Assembly: GCA_964568045.1 (NCBI GenBank)
Contig: CAZMOL010000009.1
Location: forward strand, 1-32,143
Length of the DNA: 32,143 nucleotides
Source of the DNA: CAZDDA01 sp964568045
Lineage (GTDB): Bacteria > Bipolaricaulota > Bipolaricaulia > UBA7950 > UBA9294
Reading direction: 5' to 3'
Below are positions 1 through 8,625 of the stretch, in pieces. The position numbers were made by a program, and so were the translations under genes. The notes beneath the pieces are model-generated. The model made no database searches and was not told where the DNA came from. It was given only the letters and a program-made list of their open reading frames with translations. Within the stretch, counting starts at the first letter, position 1, and each line of letters opens with the position of its first letter.

Positions 1-152
1 CGCCCGCAATACCGTGAGTGGTAAACCGTCACTTCCAACGGTAGAAGCTCCAGGACCCCCTCAACGGTCTTGGGCGCTGCGTCCGGCATCAACTCGGCGG
101 TCAGCTCTCCCCCGCGCTCGAATCTCAGAGAGATCTTACCCGGCATCTTCAT
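1..152 (-). CDS. DUF3830 (cyclophilin-like) protein, N-terminal part
   Basis: Reading leftward from an ATG at 152, the frame stays open to the window edge and gives about 50 residues beginning MKMPGKISLRFERGG, followed by APKTVEGVLELLP. This resembles the start of the DUF3830 / cyclophilin-like fold family, where a short beta strand with an E-rich turn is followed by an 'APKT...' helix. The start overlaps the 3' end of hyuB by 17 bp in another frame, so the two are probably translationally coupled; an in-frame ATG at 146 is an alternative start. DUF3830 genes are known neighbours of hydantoinase/oxoprolinase genes, which fits this being the next cistron of the hyu operon. The family has no settled enzymatic role that I can assert. 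Truncated by the window edge, not broken. Confidence 0.7.
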   Translation of the reverse strand, partial: MKMPGKISLRFERGGELTAELMPDAAPKTVEGVLELLPLEVTVYHSRYCG

Positions 153-1908
153 CCCGTCGGTCCTCTTTTTTCATTCTTGCACGAAGCTCCTCGGTCGCCT
201 GCGTGTCGATCTTCAGCGTCGTCTTTTCGATGACTACTCCGTAGTCCTCTTTTACCCTTTCCAGCGAGACGTAACCATCTATCACGTCGAGTCGAACCTT
301 TTCCGGATCGCGTTCGAGCGGTGATCCGTAGCCACCGCCTCCCCCGCCCCGGAAGCTCACGATCTCACCCTCCTTCAATGGAAGATTGGAGATCTTTCGC
401 CAGCGCTCCTCGCTACCGTCATGCCGCTGTACCACGGTGATGTTGGTTGTCCCGGGCTTTCCCCCGAACAGGCCCCACGGAGGGGTGTATTTCACTCGAT
501 CGGTTGTGACGGTCAGTCCGGCGTCGAATCCGAGCCGGTAGTCTCGCCTCACCCCGAGACCACCGCGATACTTGCCGGCGCCACCGGAGTCTTGGGCAAG
601 TTCGTAGCGCTCGACCCGCCACGGATAGCGGACCTCTACGACCTCAGCCGGCACGTTGTACGTGTCCCCTAGGGTCATCGAGAACAGGGCCGCCTCGCCA
701 TCCTCGGTCGGCTTTCCTCCGTATCCCCCGGCGTCAGCCTCTGCGCAAACGTAGTACTTCCCGGTTTTGGGGTCGATTCCGTAGATGAAGTTGGCCATTG
801 CATCGCCGAAGTGTCCACCCCGCACCCGGTCGGGAATGGCTGGGGCCAAAGCCTTGAGGAACAGATCCGGAATTGTCGTAGATGGTGTGGGCCACATGGC
901 GCAGGCAGCAGGAAAGCGAGGTTTCAGGAAGCTGCCTTCTGGAATGATGATCTTCAATGCCCGGAAGAAGCCCTCGTTGCTCGGTAGGTGCGGGGTGGTT
1001 ACGATCTTAAACGCATAGCGAGACGCAGAGATTGTTGATGGCTCTGGAGTGTTCATGGGACCGCGGTTTTGCGGCCCCGTACCCGTGAAGTCCGCGATCA
1101 TCTCGTCATCGTTTACCGTGATCGTCAGCTTGAGGAGGATTCTGTCGTCCAACGGTGCGTCGTCGTTTCCATCGCCATCGAGGATTGCCTCTGCGGGGTA
1201 TACGCCGTTGGGAATCCGGCGGACTGCTGCCTTGGCCATCCGTTCACCTTGTGCCAAGATCTCCTCTAGCGCGCCTAACGTCACTTTCAGTCCATAGGTT
1301 TCAATGACCTCGCAGAAGCGCTGGCTTCCCTTACGAACTGCGGCGACCATGGCGCGGACGTCTCCCAATACGGCGTCCGGCACGCGGGTATTTGCCCTGA
1401 TCAGACGAAACACATCCTCATTGGGTTTGCCTTCTGCCATCAGTTTGACCGGTGGCAACCGAAACCCCTCCTGGTACACCTCGGTTGTGTTGCTGTACCA
1501 CCCACCGGGATAAATCCCGCCCATATCGACGGTATGGCCGCGGAACGCTGCCCACCCTTGGATCACGCCGTCGTGGAATGCCGGACAGAGGGTGACAAGA
1601 TCGGGACAGTGCGTTCCTCCACCGTTGTAGGGGTCGTTGCACAAAATGATGTCCCCGTCTTTCAGGTTATCACGCCCAATGGTCTCATACGTCGATTGAA
1701 CGGCATAGCCCAGATTTGCCAGAAAGATCGGCAATCCCGGCGTTTCCGCAATCAGGTTGGCGTCGGCGTCCAGGATGCCGCAACTGAAGTCGACCACTTC
1801 GTAGAGAATCGGGCTATAGGCAGCTCTTTCCACCGTGCGTCGAATATCGCGACTGGCAGCAATCAGACGATTGCGAATCACTTCAAGCGTAATCGGATCT
1901 GACTTCAT
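136..1908 (-). CDS. hyuB: Hydantoinase B / oxoprolinase family subunit
   Basis: The 590-residue product matches the hydantoinase B/HyuB family, the partner subunit of ATP-dependent N-methylhydantoinase, 5-oxoprolinase and acetone/acetophenone carboxylase-type enzymes. It opens with the family pattern MKSDPITLEVIRNRL. It carries the conserved NDPYNGGGTHCPDL segment near residue 92, ADFTGTGPQNRGPMN in the middle, and a Gly-rich SFRGGGGGGYGSPLERDP segment near the C-terminus. Length is normal for the family. The ATG overlaps the hyuA stop as ATGA and has a strong AGGAGG site upstream, so HyuA and HyuB should be made together and form a cytoplasmic complex. The substrate cannot be told from sequence: hydantoins, 5-oxoproline and ketones are all used within the family. 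Confidence 0.93.
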   Translation of the reverse strand: MKSDPITLEVIRNRLIAASRDIRRTVERAAYSPILYEVVDFSCGILDADANLIAETPGLPIFLANLGYAVQSTYETIGRDNLKDGDIILCNDPYNGGGTHCPDLVTLCPAFHDGVIQGWAAFRGHTVDMGGIYPGGWYSNTTEVYQEGFRLPPVKLMAEGKPNEDVFRLIRANTRVPDAVLGDVRAMVAAVRKGSQRFCEVIETYGLKVTLGALEEILAQGERMAKAAVRRIPNGVYPAEAILDGDGNDDAPLDDRILLKLTITVNDDEMIADFTGTGPQNRGPMNTPEPSTISASRYAFKIVTTPHLPSNEGFFRALKIIIPEGSFLKPRFPAACAMWPTPSTTIPDLFLKALAPAIPDRVRGGHFGDAMANFIYGIDPKTGKYYVCAEADAGGYGGKPTEDGEAALFSMTLGDTYNVPAEVVEVRYPWRVERYELAQDSGGAGKYRGGLGVRRDYRLGFDAGLTVTTDRVKYTPPWGLFGGKPGTTNITVVQRHDGSEERWRKISNLPLKEGEIVSFRGGGGGGYGSPLERDPEKVRLDVIDGYVSLERVKEDYGVVIEKTTLKIDTQATEELRARMKKEDRRDEDAG

Positions 1909-3953
1909 CGGCCCTCCTTGTCCAGTGAAATGATGAGGTTACCGTATTTGTCTACGGTACAGCTTTGGTTTTCTTCCACGACGGTGGTCGCAGTTTCCTC
2001 TTCGATGATCGCGGGTCCTCGAAGCACATTTTCCGAAAGGAGCCTATCACGCTGGTAGATCGCAAACGTCCGGTAGTTGTCATTCCCCACGTACACCTTG
2101 CGTTCTCCAAGCTTAGCCTCAGGAGGAGGCGTCTTTTCTCCACTGGCAATAGTCTCCAACATCGGTTTAGTGACCTTGCCGATTCCGATGACTTTGAGGG
2201 AAACGATCTCCTTGTGTTCTTCCGGGGCGTTGTGTCCGTATACACGTAGGTGGCGGTCGTCGAAACGCTCGTTGAGGACTTCTTTATCCTCCTCACGTAG
2301 CGTGGAAGGGGCAGACACAGTCAAAGTATGCTCTTGTCCGGCATATCTTAGGTCTAGCTCATAGGAGATTGCGATGCTTTTGTCTGGGATATGCTCTCGA
2401 GAAAAGAGCTCCTTGACTCGTCCCTCCAACGTTCTGAACAACCCGTTTATTTCATCCACGCCTGCAGTGTCCACAGGTGCGATGTAGGTTTGGCTGAAGT
2501 CATGCCGCAAATCTGCCATCAACATTCCCCAGGCTGAGAACACTCCGGGAGAGGGTGGGACAATCACTATTGGAATGTGCAGCTCTCTGGCGATCGCCGT
2601 TGCGTGAATTGGGCCCGCACCACCAAAAGCGACCATCACGAATTCCCTGGGGTCGTAGCCCTGTTTGACCGTCATCGATTGCAGCAACCCTGACATGTTG
2701 GTATTGACGATCTTGATGATTCCCAGTGCTGCTTCGTCCACACTGAGCTCGAAGTGATCGGCCACCTTTTGAATGGCTTTTTGGCCAAGATCGGGAGAGA
2801 CCTCCATTTCACCACCGAGGAAGTAATCCGAGTTGAGGATTCCCAGTTGGAGATCGGCATCGGTGACCGTCGGTTCAACTCCTCCGCGCATGTAGCAGGC
2901 AGGGCCGGGGTCTGCGCCGGCACTTCTAGGCCCGACGTGCATGGCGCCGGCCTCATCGATCCAGGCAATGCTTCCTCCGCCGGCACCGATCTCTCGGAGA
3001 TCCACAACTGGCAACAGGATTGGCCGACCTTCAACTACGTACTGATCTGCGGTTTCCGGTAACCCTCCTGTGATGATGGACGTTTTGGCTGTGGTTCCGC
3101 CCATGTCGTACGTAATAACGTTCACGTAGCCGATTATGCTGGCCAATTGCGCGGCTCCGATCGCACCTCCTGCTGGCCCAGACTCCACCATTGCGATCGG
3201 TATCTCCCGGGCCACGGGAGATGCCATGACACCGCCGTTGGACTGCATGACTTGGAGGATGTTCTTGAACTGGCGCTTGGTGAGTTCCTCTTCCAGACTG
3301 CCGAGATACTTCTTCACGACGGGCATGACGTAAGCATTTTGCGTGGTTGTGCTCGTTCGCTCGTATTCGTAGTAACGTCTGGTAATGCGATGTGACAGAG
3401 ACACCGTTGCTTCGGGGTAGTGCTCTTCCAAGAACTCGCCGATAGCTTGCTCGTGTTCTGGGTTGGCGTACGCGTTGAGAAGACACACGGCAATTGCCTC
3501 GATCTTCGTTTCTTGTAGGAGCTTGACGATTTTCGATAGGTCTTCCTTGGCAAGAGGGACTAGAACTTCGCCATCCGGCCCGATTCGTTCGTTGACCTCG
3601 AGGCGGAGATGGCGTGGAACGAGGGGGGTTGGTTTCTTGTATAGTGCATCGTACATCTCGGTGCGATTGCATCGTCCGATTTCCAACACATCTCGAAATC
3701 CTGTTGTCGTTATCAGGGCGGTCTTTGCACCTTTTCCCTCAATTAACGCGTTGATCACGACGGTTGTTCCGTGTGCCAGGAACGCGACGTCGCCAAGCTG
3801 GATGTTGAGTTTCTCTATGCCTTTCAGCGTACCAATTGCTGGGTTATTCGGCGTGGAAGATACCTTGCTGGCCGTGATTTTGCCCGTGGTTTCATCGAGC
3901 AACACGCCATCGGTGAACGTACCGCCCACATCTGTACAGAGTCTATACATCAT
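1905..3953 (-). CDS. hyuA: Hydantoinase A / oxoprolinase family ATP-dependent subunit
   Basis: The 682-residue product is a HyuA-type ASKHA ATPase subunit. It has the phosphate-binding TDVGGTFTDG near the N-terminus, HGTTVVINALIEGKGAKTAL, MQSNGGVMA, ESGPAGGAIGA, the second phosphate loop YDMGGTTAKTS, and the SAGADPGPACY and EPTVTDADL segments, all in the expected order. Known members couple ATP hydrolysis to activation of a cyclic amide or ketone substrate together with HyuB. Two ATGs lie in tandem. A GGAGG site sits only 2 nt before the first, so the second (3950) has the better spacing. The gene starts 28 bp after the regulator's stop codon and overlaps hyuB by 4 bp, so regulator, hyuA, hyuB and the DUF3830 gene look like one transcript. 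Nothing suggests damage. Confidence 0.94.
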   Translation of the reverse strand: MMYRLCTDVGGTFTDGVLLDETTGKITASKVSSTPNNPAIGTLKGIEKLNIQLGDVAFLAHGTTVVINALIEGKGAKTALITTTGFRDVLEIGRCNRTEMYDALYKKPTPLVPRHLRLEVNERIGPDGEVLVPLAKEDLSKIVKLLQETKIEAIAVCLLNAYANPEHEQAIGEFLEEHYPEATVSLSHRITRRYYEYERTSTTTQNAYVMPVVKKYLGSLEEELTKRQFKNILQVMQSNGGVMASPVAREIPIAMVESGPAGGAIGAAQLASIIGYVNVITYDMGGTTAKTSIITGGLPETADQYVVEGRPILLPVVDLREIGAGGGSIAWIDEAGAMHVGPRSAGADPGPACYMRGGVEPTVTDADLQLGILNSDYFLGGEMEVSPDLGQKAIQKVADHFELSVDEAALGIIKIVNTNMSGLLQSMTVKQGYDPREFVMVAFGGAGPIHATAIARELHIPIVIVPPSPGVFSAWGMLMADLRHDFSQTYIAPVDTAGVDEINGLFRTLEGRVKELFSREHIPDKSIAISYELDLRYAGQEHTLTVSAPSTLREEDKEVLNERFDDRHLRVYGHNAPEEHKEIVSLKVIGIGKVTKPMLETIASGEKTPPPEAKLGERKVYVGNDNYRTFAIYQRDRLLSENVLRGPAIIEEETATTVVEENQSCTVDKYGNLIISLDKEGR

Positions 3954-3981
3954 CGCCTCCGAACATTATTTTCAATGTCTG

Positions 3982-5037
3982 TTACTTAGATTTGACGGTC
4001 ATTCTCTTTGCCCTTCTGCTGCTTGTGCCTTCGCGTCTGATGCCGGTAAACAATCTGGGATACTTCATGGCTTGTGCCCAGAGCACCTTGGCTCCTTCCT
4101 CATCGCTCGTTCCGCAAATGTGAGGGGTGGTTGACATTAAGTGATAGCTGTCGCCGGGACCGATGTTATAGGATTCCTTACCGATCGTGAGCTTGACGCG
4201 CCCCGACAGAACGTAGCCGAACTCCTCTCCTTCGTGGGAGCGAGGGGGATTATGACAACTGGCGGGCATTTCGCCGATGAAGACCTCGAACTGTCGCTCG
4301 GGGAAATTCCCACTCAGGAACCGATACTTGACCGACGCATCCAATAGGTTGACGTGGGAATGATTCCCCTCGTCGCCGTCCTGCGACGATTTGATCTGCG
4401 AAAAGCCGAGCCGCTCGATGTTTACGCTCTCTTCGCGAAGGAGACTGAGCGATTTTGCGTATTTTGCCGTTTGTACCCAAAGGACTTTCGCGCTGCCTTC
4501 ATCCCTCGTTTCGCAGCCATGGGGAGTTCTCGCCACTATGTGATAGCTGTCGCCGGGTCCGAGGGAGTACGCCTCCTCATCGACTGCTAGTTTGACAGAC
4601 CCCTCCAGGACGTAACCGAACTCTTCTCCTTCGTGTGATATGGGGGAATTGTGGTAGCCGGGGGACATCTCGCCAATGAGTGCCTCGAACTGTCGGCCAG
4701 GGAAGCCTCCGCTCAGAAAGCGGTATTTGATCGATGTGTCGGATAAGTTGATGTACGATTGGTTGTCTCCTTTGGTGATCTCGGGCGGTCTCGGATCTGC
4801 AAGAAACGCCAAGCCCGGACCGTCGGAAAGCACGAGCAAGTCAGGCAGTGAAACGTTTAGTGCTTGGCAGATGGCGCGCAAGGAGGGGATCGAAAACGAT
4901 GACAATCCTCGTTCAATCTGTGAGAGAAAACTCACTGAGAGCTTGCATTGTCTTGAAAGGTCCTTCAGGGTTAAGCCTTTCCGTTGGCGCAAGGTTCGGA
5001 TTCGGCTGCCAAGCTCGGGAAACCTCTCATTTGCCAT
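3982..5037 (-). CDS. XRE-family regulator with two tandem cupin domains
   Basis: From ATG 5037 the product is 351 residues. Residues about 8-65 are an XRE helix-turn-helix (SRIRTLRQRKGLTLKDLSRQ followed by SVSFLSQIERG). Two cupin domains follow, and they are clearly copies of each other: each contains KYRFLSG, then HEGEEFGYVL, then GPGDSYH and KVLW. Single-cupin XRE regulators usually sense a small ligand of the pathway they control. Here the gene is first in the hyu operon, 28 bp before hyuA, so it is likely an autoregulated, pathway-specific regulator. The frame is open upstream to 5208, but that extension would include the promoter and is Cys/His/Arg-rich without family similarity. The ATG at 5037 has no Shine-Dalgarno, but a -10-like TATGTT lies 6 nt upstream, consistent with a leaderless message. 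The direction of control (repressor or activator) is unknown. Confidence 0.9.
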   Translation of the reverse strand: MANERFPELGSRIRTLRQRKGLTLKDLSRQCKLSVSFLSQIERGLSSFSIPSLRAICQALNVSLPDLLVLSDGPGLAFLADPRPPEITKGDNQSYINLSDTSIKYRFLSGGFPGRQFEALIGEMSPGYHNSPISHEGEEFGYVLEGSVKLAVDEEAYSLGPGDSYHIVARTPHGCETRDEGSAKVLWVQTAKYAKSLSLLREESVNIERLGFSQIKSSQDGDEGNHSHVNLLDASVKYRFLSGNFPERQFEVFIGEMPASCHNPPRSHEGEEFGYVLSGRVKLTIGKESYNIGPGDSYHLMSTTPHICGTSDEEGAKVLWAQAMKYPRLFTGIRREGTSSRRAKRMTVKSK

Positions 5038-5043
5038 GTAGCC

Positions 5044-5072
5044 AACATAACGAAGACGGTGAAAGAAGTCAA
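5044..5072 (-). promoter_or_regulatory. Promoter of the hyu regulator operon
   Basis: On the minus strand, TTGACT (5067-5072) is followed after 17 bp by TATGTT (5044-5049). Only 6 nt separate the -10 box from ATG 5037, placing the predicted transcript start at or next to the start codon. No other promoter is evident before hyuA. Confidence 0.6.
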
Positions 5073-5106
5073 GTATTTGTGAAACTCGTTTCACGCTGAG
5101 TGAACA
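5059..5106. promoter_or_regulatory. Candidate operator: palindrome plus phased half-sites
   Basis: GTGAAACTCGTTTCAC at 5079-5094 is a perfect 7-bp inverted repeat with a 2-bp centre, lying directly upstream of the -35 box at 5067-5072. Related half-sites GTGAAAG (5059-5065, between -35 and -10) and GTGAACA (5100-5106) flank it in the same orientation. The GTGAA starts fall at 5059, 5079 and 5100, that is 20 and 21 bp apart, close to two helical turns. The arrangement suits a dimeric HTH protein, most simply the XRE/cupin regulator encoded downstream. Binding is inferred. Confidence 0.6.
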
Positions 5107-5639
5107 CGGTAAGCGTATATTGTGTAATCCCTGTAGACAATGTGTACTCAAGGACTTCCGCTGTGGGCATACTAACAGACATTCATGCAGGTGCATTCGG
5201 AACGACACGGGAGGGGCATCAACGGCAAAACGTCACTCGAAAGGGGAATCATGGCTGATTGACGGTAGCAGGGGTATCTTGTCTAAGCTGGTCATCCTTT
5301 GCTGCGGGGTTGAGGTAATGCACACTCCGTTTTTTCACCGGCGGCAATTTGGCAAAGAGAACTTGGCCGTGCTACAGGTTCGTTCGACGGTACACACCTG
5401 TCTGGCTGGGTTGGTATGCTGTGGATTTGCTATTGCGCCTGGAAATGTGGAGGAGCATTGTCCCAATTCGGATCCTGTGGCATTGGAGTGCATATGAAGC
5501 GAAGCTAGCAGGTAGGCATGTACCGCTTGGCGGGGAATGAATTGCAGTGCCTGTTTCTGCCAATCTTGAGTGAACGGGGGATGCCAGGAAATCCGTGAGC
5601 TGGAGGGTGTTTCACTGGTAGCTTCCGAATGGGTAAGAC
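5107..5639. other. Intergenic stretch without a convincing gene
   Basis: Between the hyu promoter and the MFS pseudogene I find no open frame with recognisable protein character. Frames at 5120-5497 and 5349-5540 are open but Cys-, Arg- and Trp-rich, lack ribosome sites and resemble no family I know. No tRNA, rRNA or clear terminator hairpin was seen. Next to a decayed transporter, it may hold further gene remnants. Confidence 0.5.
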
Positions 5640-6933
5640 ATGACGATACCCAAAGACCTGATGTACCATAAGTTCTGCCTGTACGGGTTTCTGAAGAATT
5701 TGCGTTTCTTCGATCCGTTCCTGGTCCTCTTCTTTCGCGAGATGGGCCTGTCGTTTCTGGAGATCGGGGCGCTCTTCTCTATCCGCGAAATCTGCACAAA
5801 CTTTCTTGAAATCCCGACCGGCGTGGTGGCAGACGCTTACGGAAGGAGAAAGGCAATGCTTGCCTCTTTTGGCTCGTATCTTCTGTCGTTTGGTCTGTTT
5901 TACCTATTCCCGCGTTTCTCGATCTGCGTCCTGGCAATGGTCCTGTTTGCGTTTGGCGAGACCTTCCGGTCGGGGACGCATAAGGCGATGATCCTCGAAT
6001 ATCTGCGAAACAACGGAATCTCGCACCTGAAGGTTCACTACTATGGGCATACCCGCGCTGCCTCCCAGTTTGGCTCAGCAGTTGCCGCACTTCTTGCGGC
6101 TGGTCTCGTTTTCTACGTGGGCAGCTACCGCGTTGTTTTCCTCGCTTCACTCCTTCCCTACGGCCTGGCGTTCTTCCTGCTGGCCTCTTATCCCAAGGAG
6201 TTGGACGGTGCGATTACTGCAATTGAAGGCAGCTGGAAGTGGAAATTGAAGAAACGCTTGGCCTAAACTGGGGGGAATTTCCTTCACATGCTCCGAGAAC
6301 CACGGCTGTTGCGAGGGCTGTTCAACAGCGGGAGTTTCGATGCGGTGTTCAAGTCGACCAAGGACTATCTCCAGCCGATCATGCAGTATCAGGTTCTGGC
6401 CCTGCCGATTCTTCTCTCCTTCAACGAAGATCAACGCGTGGCGGTCATTGTTGGGTCTCTCTACTTCCTCATCTATGTGGCAACAAGTTTCGCTGCCAGG
6501 AACGCGCCGGTCGTGTGCAGCGACGAGCAGGCTCCTTCGCCTCTACAGTGAATCTCACATATCTTGTAGGGGCAGGTTTTCTTGTTGGCGCAGGTGCGCC
6601 GCAACATGGATTGGAATATACCCACTTGCTATTGCAGCTTTCCTTGGACTGCATTTGTTGCAGAACGTTCGTCGGCCGATGATCGTTGGCTGCCTCTCAG
6701 ACATGATTTCCCATCGGACGATGGCGACAGGTCTCTCGGTGGAAGCGCAACTTCGCACCTTGTTGATGGCTGGACTGGCGCCACTGATTGGTCTTCTTGC
6801 CGATTTGTTGGGGATTGGGGTGGCCCTAATAACCGTTGCCCTTGCGGCGGCGGCCATTTTTCCACTCCTCCAGGTGCGCGATGAGAAGCCCACACCAGAG
6901 GAAATCCTTCGGAAAGCTGGGGGTGATCGCTGA
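5640..6933 (+). pseudogene. MFS transporter, disrupted (1 stop, 2 frameshifts)
   Basis: Conceptually joined, the frames make a protein of about 430 residues, the normal length of a 12-TM Major Facilitator Superfamily permease. The first part (5640-6266) has six hydrophobic segments and the MFS loop GVVADAYGRRKAM between TM2 and TM3. A TAA at 6264-6266 interrupts the frame, which then continues in phase (TGGNFLHMLREPRLLRGLFN). Near 6500-6515 similarity moves to another frame (VQRRAGSFASTVNLTYLVGAG). Near 6590-6600 it moves to a third (WIGIYPLAIAAFLGLHLLQN, VRRPMIVG), which ends at TGA 6931-6933. This is the only disrupted long gene in the window, so decay is more likely than poor sequence quality, although clustered read errors cannot be excluded. 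The substrate is unknown. Confidence 0.85.
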
Positions 6934-6941
6934 AACTCTGT

Positions 6942-6971
6942 GTTGGTATTTGTGTAGATAGGGACGTAGAA
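6942..6971 (+). promoter_or_regulatory. Possible promoter of the CARDB/CsgG-like gene
   Basis: TTGGTA (6942-6947) and TAGAAT (6966-6971) are 18 bp apart, just upstream of a strong AAGGAGGAG ribosome site before ATG 6988. The -35 box is a moderate match. Confidence 0.35.
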
Positions 6972-6987
6972 TCGCTCGAAGGAGGAG

Positions 6988-8625
6988 ATGGTGAAGCGTT
7001 TCATTCCACTCATCGCCTTGTTGATTGGTCTCTTTGTTACCGGGGTGATCCACGCTAAATCAGACCTCGTCGTCATTGATATTGGCCTGCTGCCAGAGAG
7101 TCCTGTCGCTGGCGAGACCGCAACGATTGCAGCAACAATAAGAAACGTAGGGGCTCACGGCGCTGACAGGGCGTTTTATGTCCGATTCACCGTGGATAGC
7201 ATGCAGGTTGAGACCCCAACGGTGCCGTTTGGTCTTGGTGCTGGTCACTCCAAGACCGTCTCAGCAACCTGGCGTGCAGAAGCGGGCGCCCACACGATCA
7301 CGGTAGAGGTCGATCAACCGTTCGACAACATCGATGAATCGAACGAGGGGAACAATTCCCTCGTTGTTACGCTCGCTATTCCGATGAGTTCTACTCTAGC
7401 AACTCGCTATTCTACCCTCAAGGTGGCTGTAGCTCGGTTTGATGACCGAAGCAGTTCCGGGTTCATTAATGTCGGCGAAGGAATAGCCGACGCATTGGTG
7501 GAGAGATTGGTGGAGAGAGGTGTGCGGGTTTTGGAGCGGAGTGAACTTGAGGCGGTCATGCAAGAACGTAGCCTTAATCCTTTTCTGACCCAGGATCTTG
7601 CCGCTGCCGGACAGAACCTTGGTGCTGACCTCTTGATTGTCGGTTCCGTCAACAAGGTCAATGTACAGCGGTCCTCGCTAAGTCTTGGACTGTTTAGTAT
7701 TAGTAGCGCCTCAGTAGAAATGGGCATCTCGGCTCGATTGGTAAACGTGTACACAACGGAGATCGAGAAGGTCGTCTCGGCCGAAGGGGAAGAGGAGGGA
7801 ACAACAGGGTTCTCTATTGGCATCGGAAAGATCCTTTCCCTGTCCCCGTTGGACGCCAACGATGTGTGCTTGGGTGGATTGCGCACGACTATGTCCCACT
7901 ATTCCATTGGTGAGACAATCCACATAGGATACCGAAATTCGGGTGCAGCGGCTTGGTACACAGTTGAGATTGATACTATTGGAGGGCAGTTTGTCAAGTG
8001 GCTCGATTGGCAGTACGTTACCCCTGGCGATTGTGGGAAGTGGTTGTGGGACCAGCGCGACATGTGGAACGCACAGATGAGTCCCGGGATGTACTTCGCA
8101 AAGTTGTGGGACGGGGCTGCCTATATTGCCACGGCTAGTTTTCAGATTAAATTAGGAAGCGGACTGACTCTTACTCCGCTCGAAGAAATCACGGTGGGAA
8201 CTTCTCAGTTTGCTGATACGATTGTTGGTAAAGCTACCGATAGCGTACTCAATCAACTTGTCTCTGAACTGCTGCGTGGGATGGAAGAGGTCGCCCCGCG
8301 GATAATGATTACAGAGGGCGCACTATCCCTTGAAGAGCCGATCTCGCTGTCGATGGAAGGACAGATAGCGCGGATCCTTCCCGACGGACGCGTCGTGATC
8401 AACCTGGGTACCTCTTCAGGAGTGAGCAAAGGAGATTTTTTCCAGACGCTCGAAACGAGGGATCTTATCATCGACTCTGCGACTGGGGTGATCCTCGCTT
8501 ACGACATTCTTGGTGTAAAAGGTGAGATTGTCATTGTTGAAGTGCGTGATCGAATTGCCTATGGTGTGAAAACGACCGGTTTTGTTCCGCTCGTCGGTGA
8601 TGTGGTCCGTCTGGCCCCTCCTTAG
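6988..8625 (+). CDS. Exported CARDB + CsgG-like + FlgT_C-like protein
   Basis: The 545-residue product begins with a signal peptide (MVKRFIPLIALLIGLFVTG, cleavage probably near VIHA-KS). Residues about 25-130 are a CARDB-type beta sandwich (VRNVG-like TIRNVGAHGADRAF, then FDNIDESNEGNN). Residues about 140-270 resemble the CsgG/FlgT periplasmic fold: KVAVARFDDRSS, GIADALVERLVERGVRVLER and GADLLIVGSV are typical. Residues about 280-380 form another probable beta domain. The last 90 residues (GQIARILPDGRVVINLGTSSG, VSKGDFF) look like the FlgT C-terminal domain. CsgG-like proteins help assemble or secrete envelope polymers; the partner here is unknown. No lipobox is seen. It starts after a strong AAGGAGGAG site, 54 bp after the MFS pseudogene. 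No flagellar or curli genes are nearby. Confidence 0.8.
   Translation: MVKRFIPLIALLIGLFVTGVIHAKSDLVVIDIGLLPESPVAGETATIAATIRNVGAHGADRAFYVRFTVDSMQVETPTVPFGLGAGHSKTVSATWRAEAGAHTITVEVDQPFDNIDESNEGNNSLVVTLAIPMSSTLATRYSTLKVAVARFDDRSSSGFINVGEGIADALVERLVERGVRVLERSELEAVMQERSLNPFLTQDLAAAGQNLGADLLIVGSVNKVNVQRSSLSLGLFSISSASVEMGISARLVNVYTTEIEKVVSAEGEEEGTTGFSIGIGKILSLSPLDANDVCLGGLRTTMSHYSIGETIHIGYRNSGAAAWYTVEIDTIGGQFVKWLDWQYVTPGDCGKWLWDQRDMWNAQMSPGMYFAKLWDGAAYIATASFQIKLGSGLTLTPLEEITVGTSQFADTIVGKATDSVLNQLVSELLRGMEEVAPRIMITEGALSLEEPISLSMEGQIARILPDGRVVINLGTSSGVSKGDFFQTLETRDLIIDSATGVILAYDILGVKGEIVIVEVRDRIAYGVKTTGFVPLVGDVVRLAPP

Noticed and set aside
5038..5208. Longer N-terminus of the XRE/cupin regulator
   Set aside because: Would run through the promoter and operator; residues before MANERF lack family similarity.
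5120..5497. 125-codon frame in the hyu-MFS gap
   Set aside because: Cys/Arg-rich composition, no ribosome site, no similarity to a known family.
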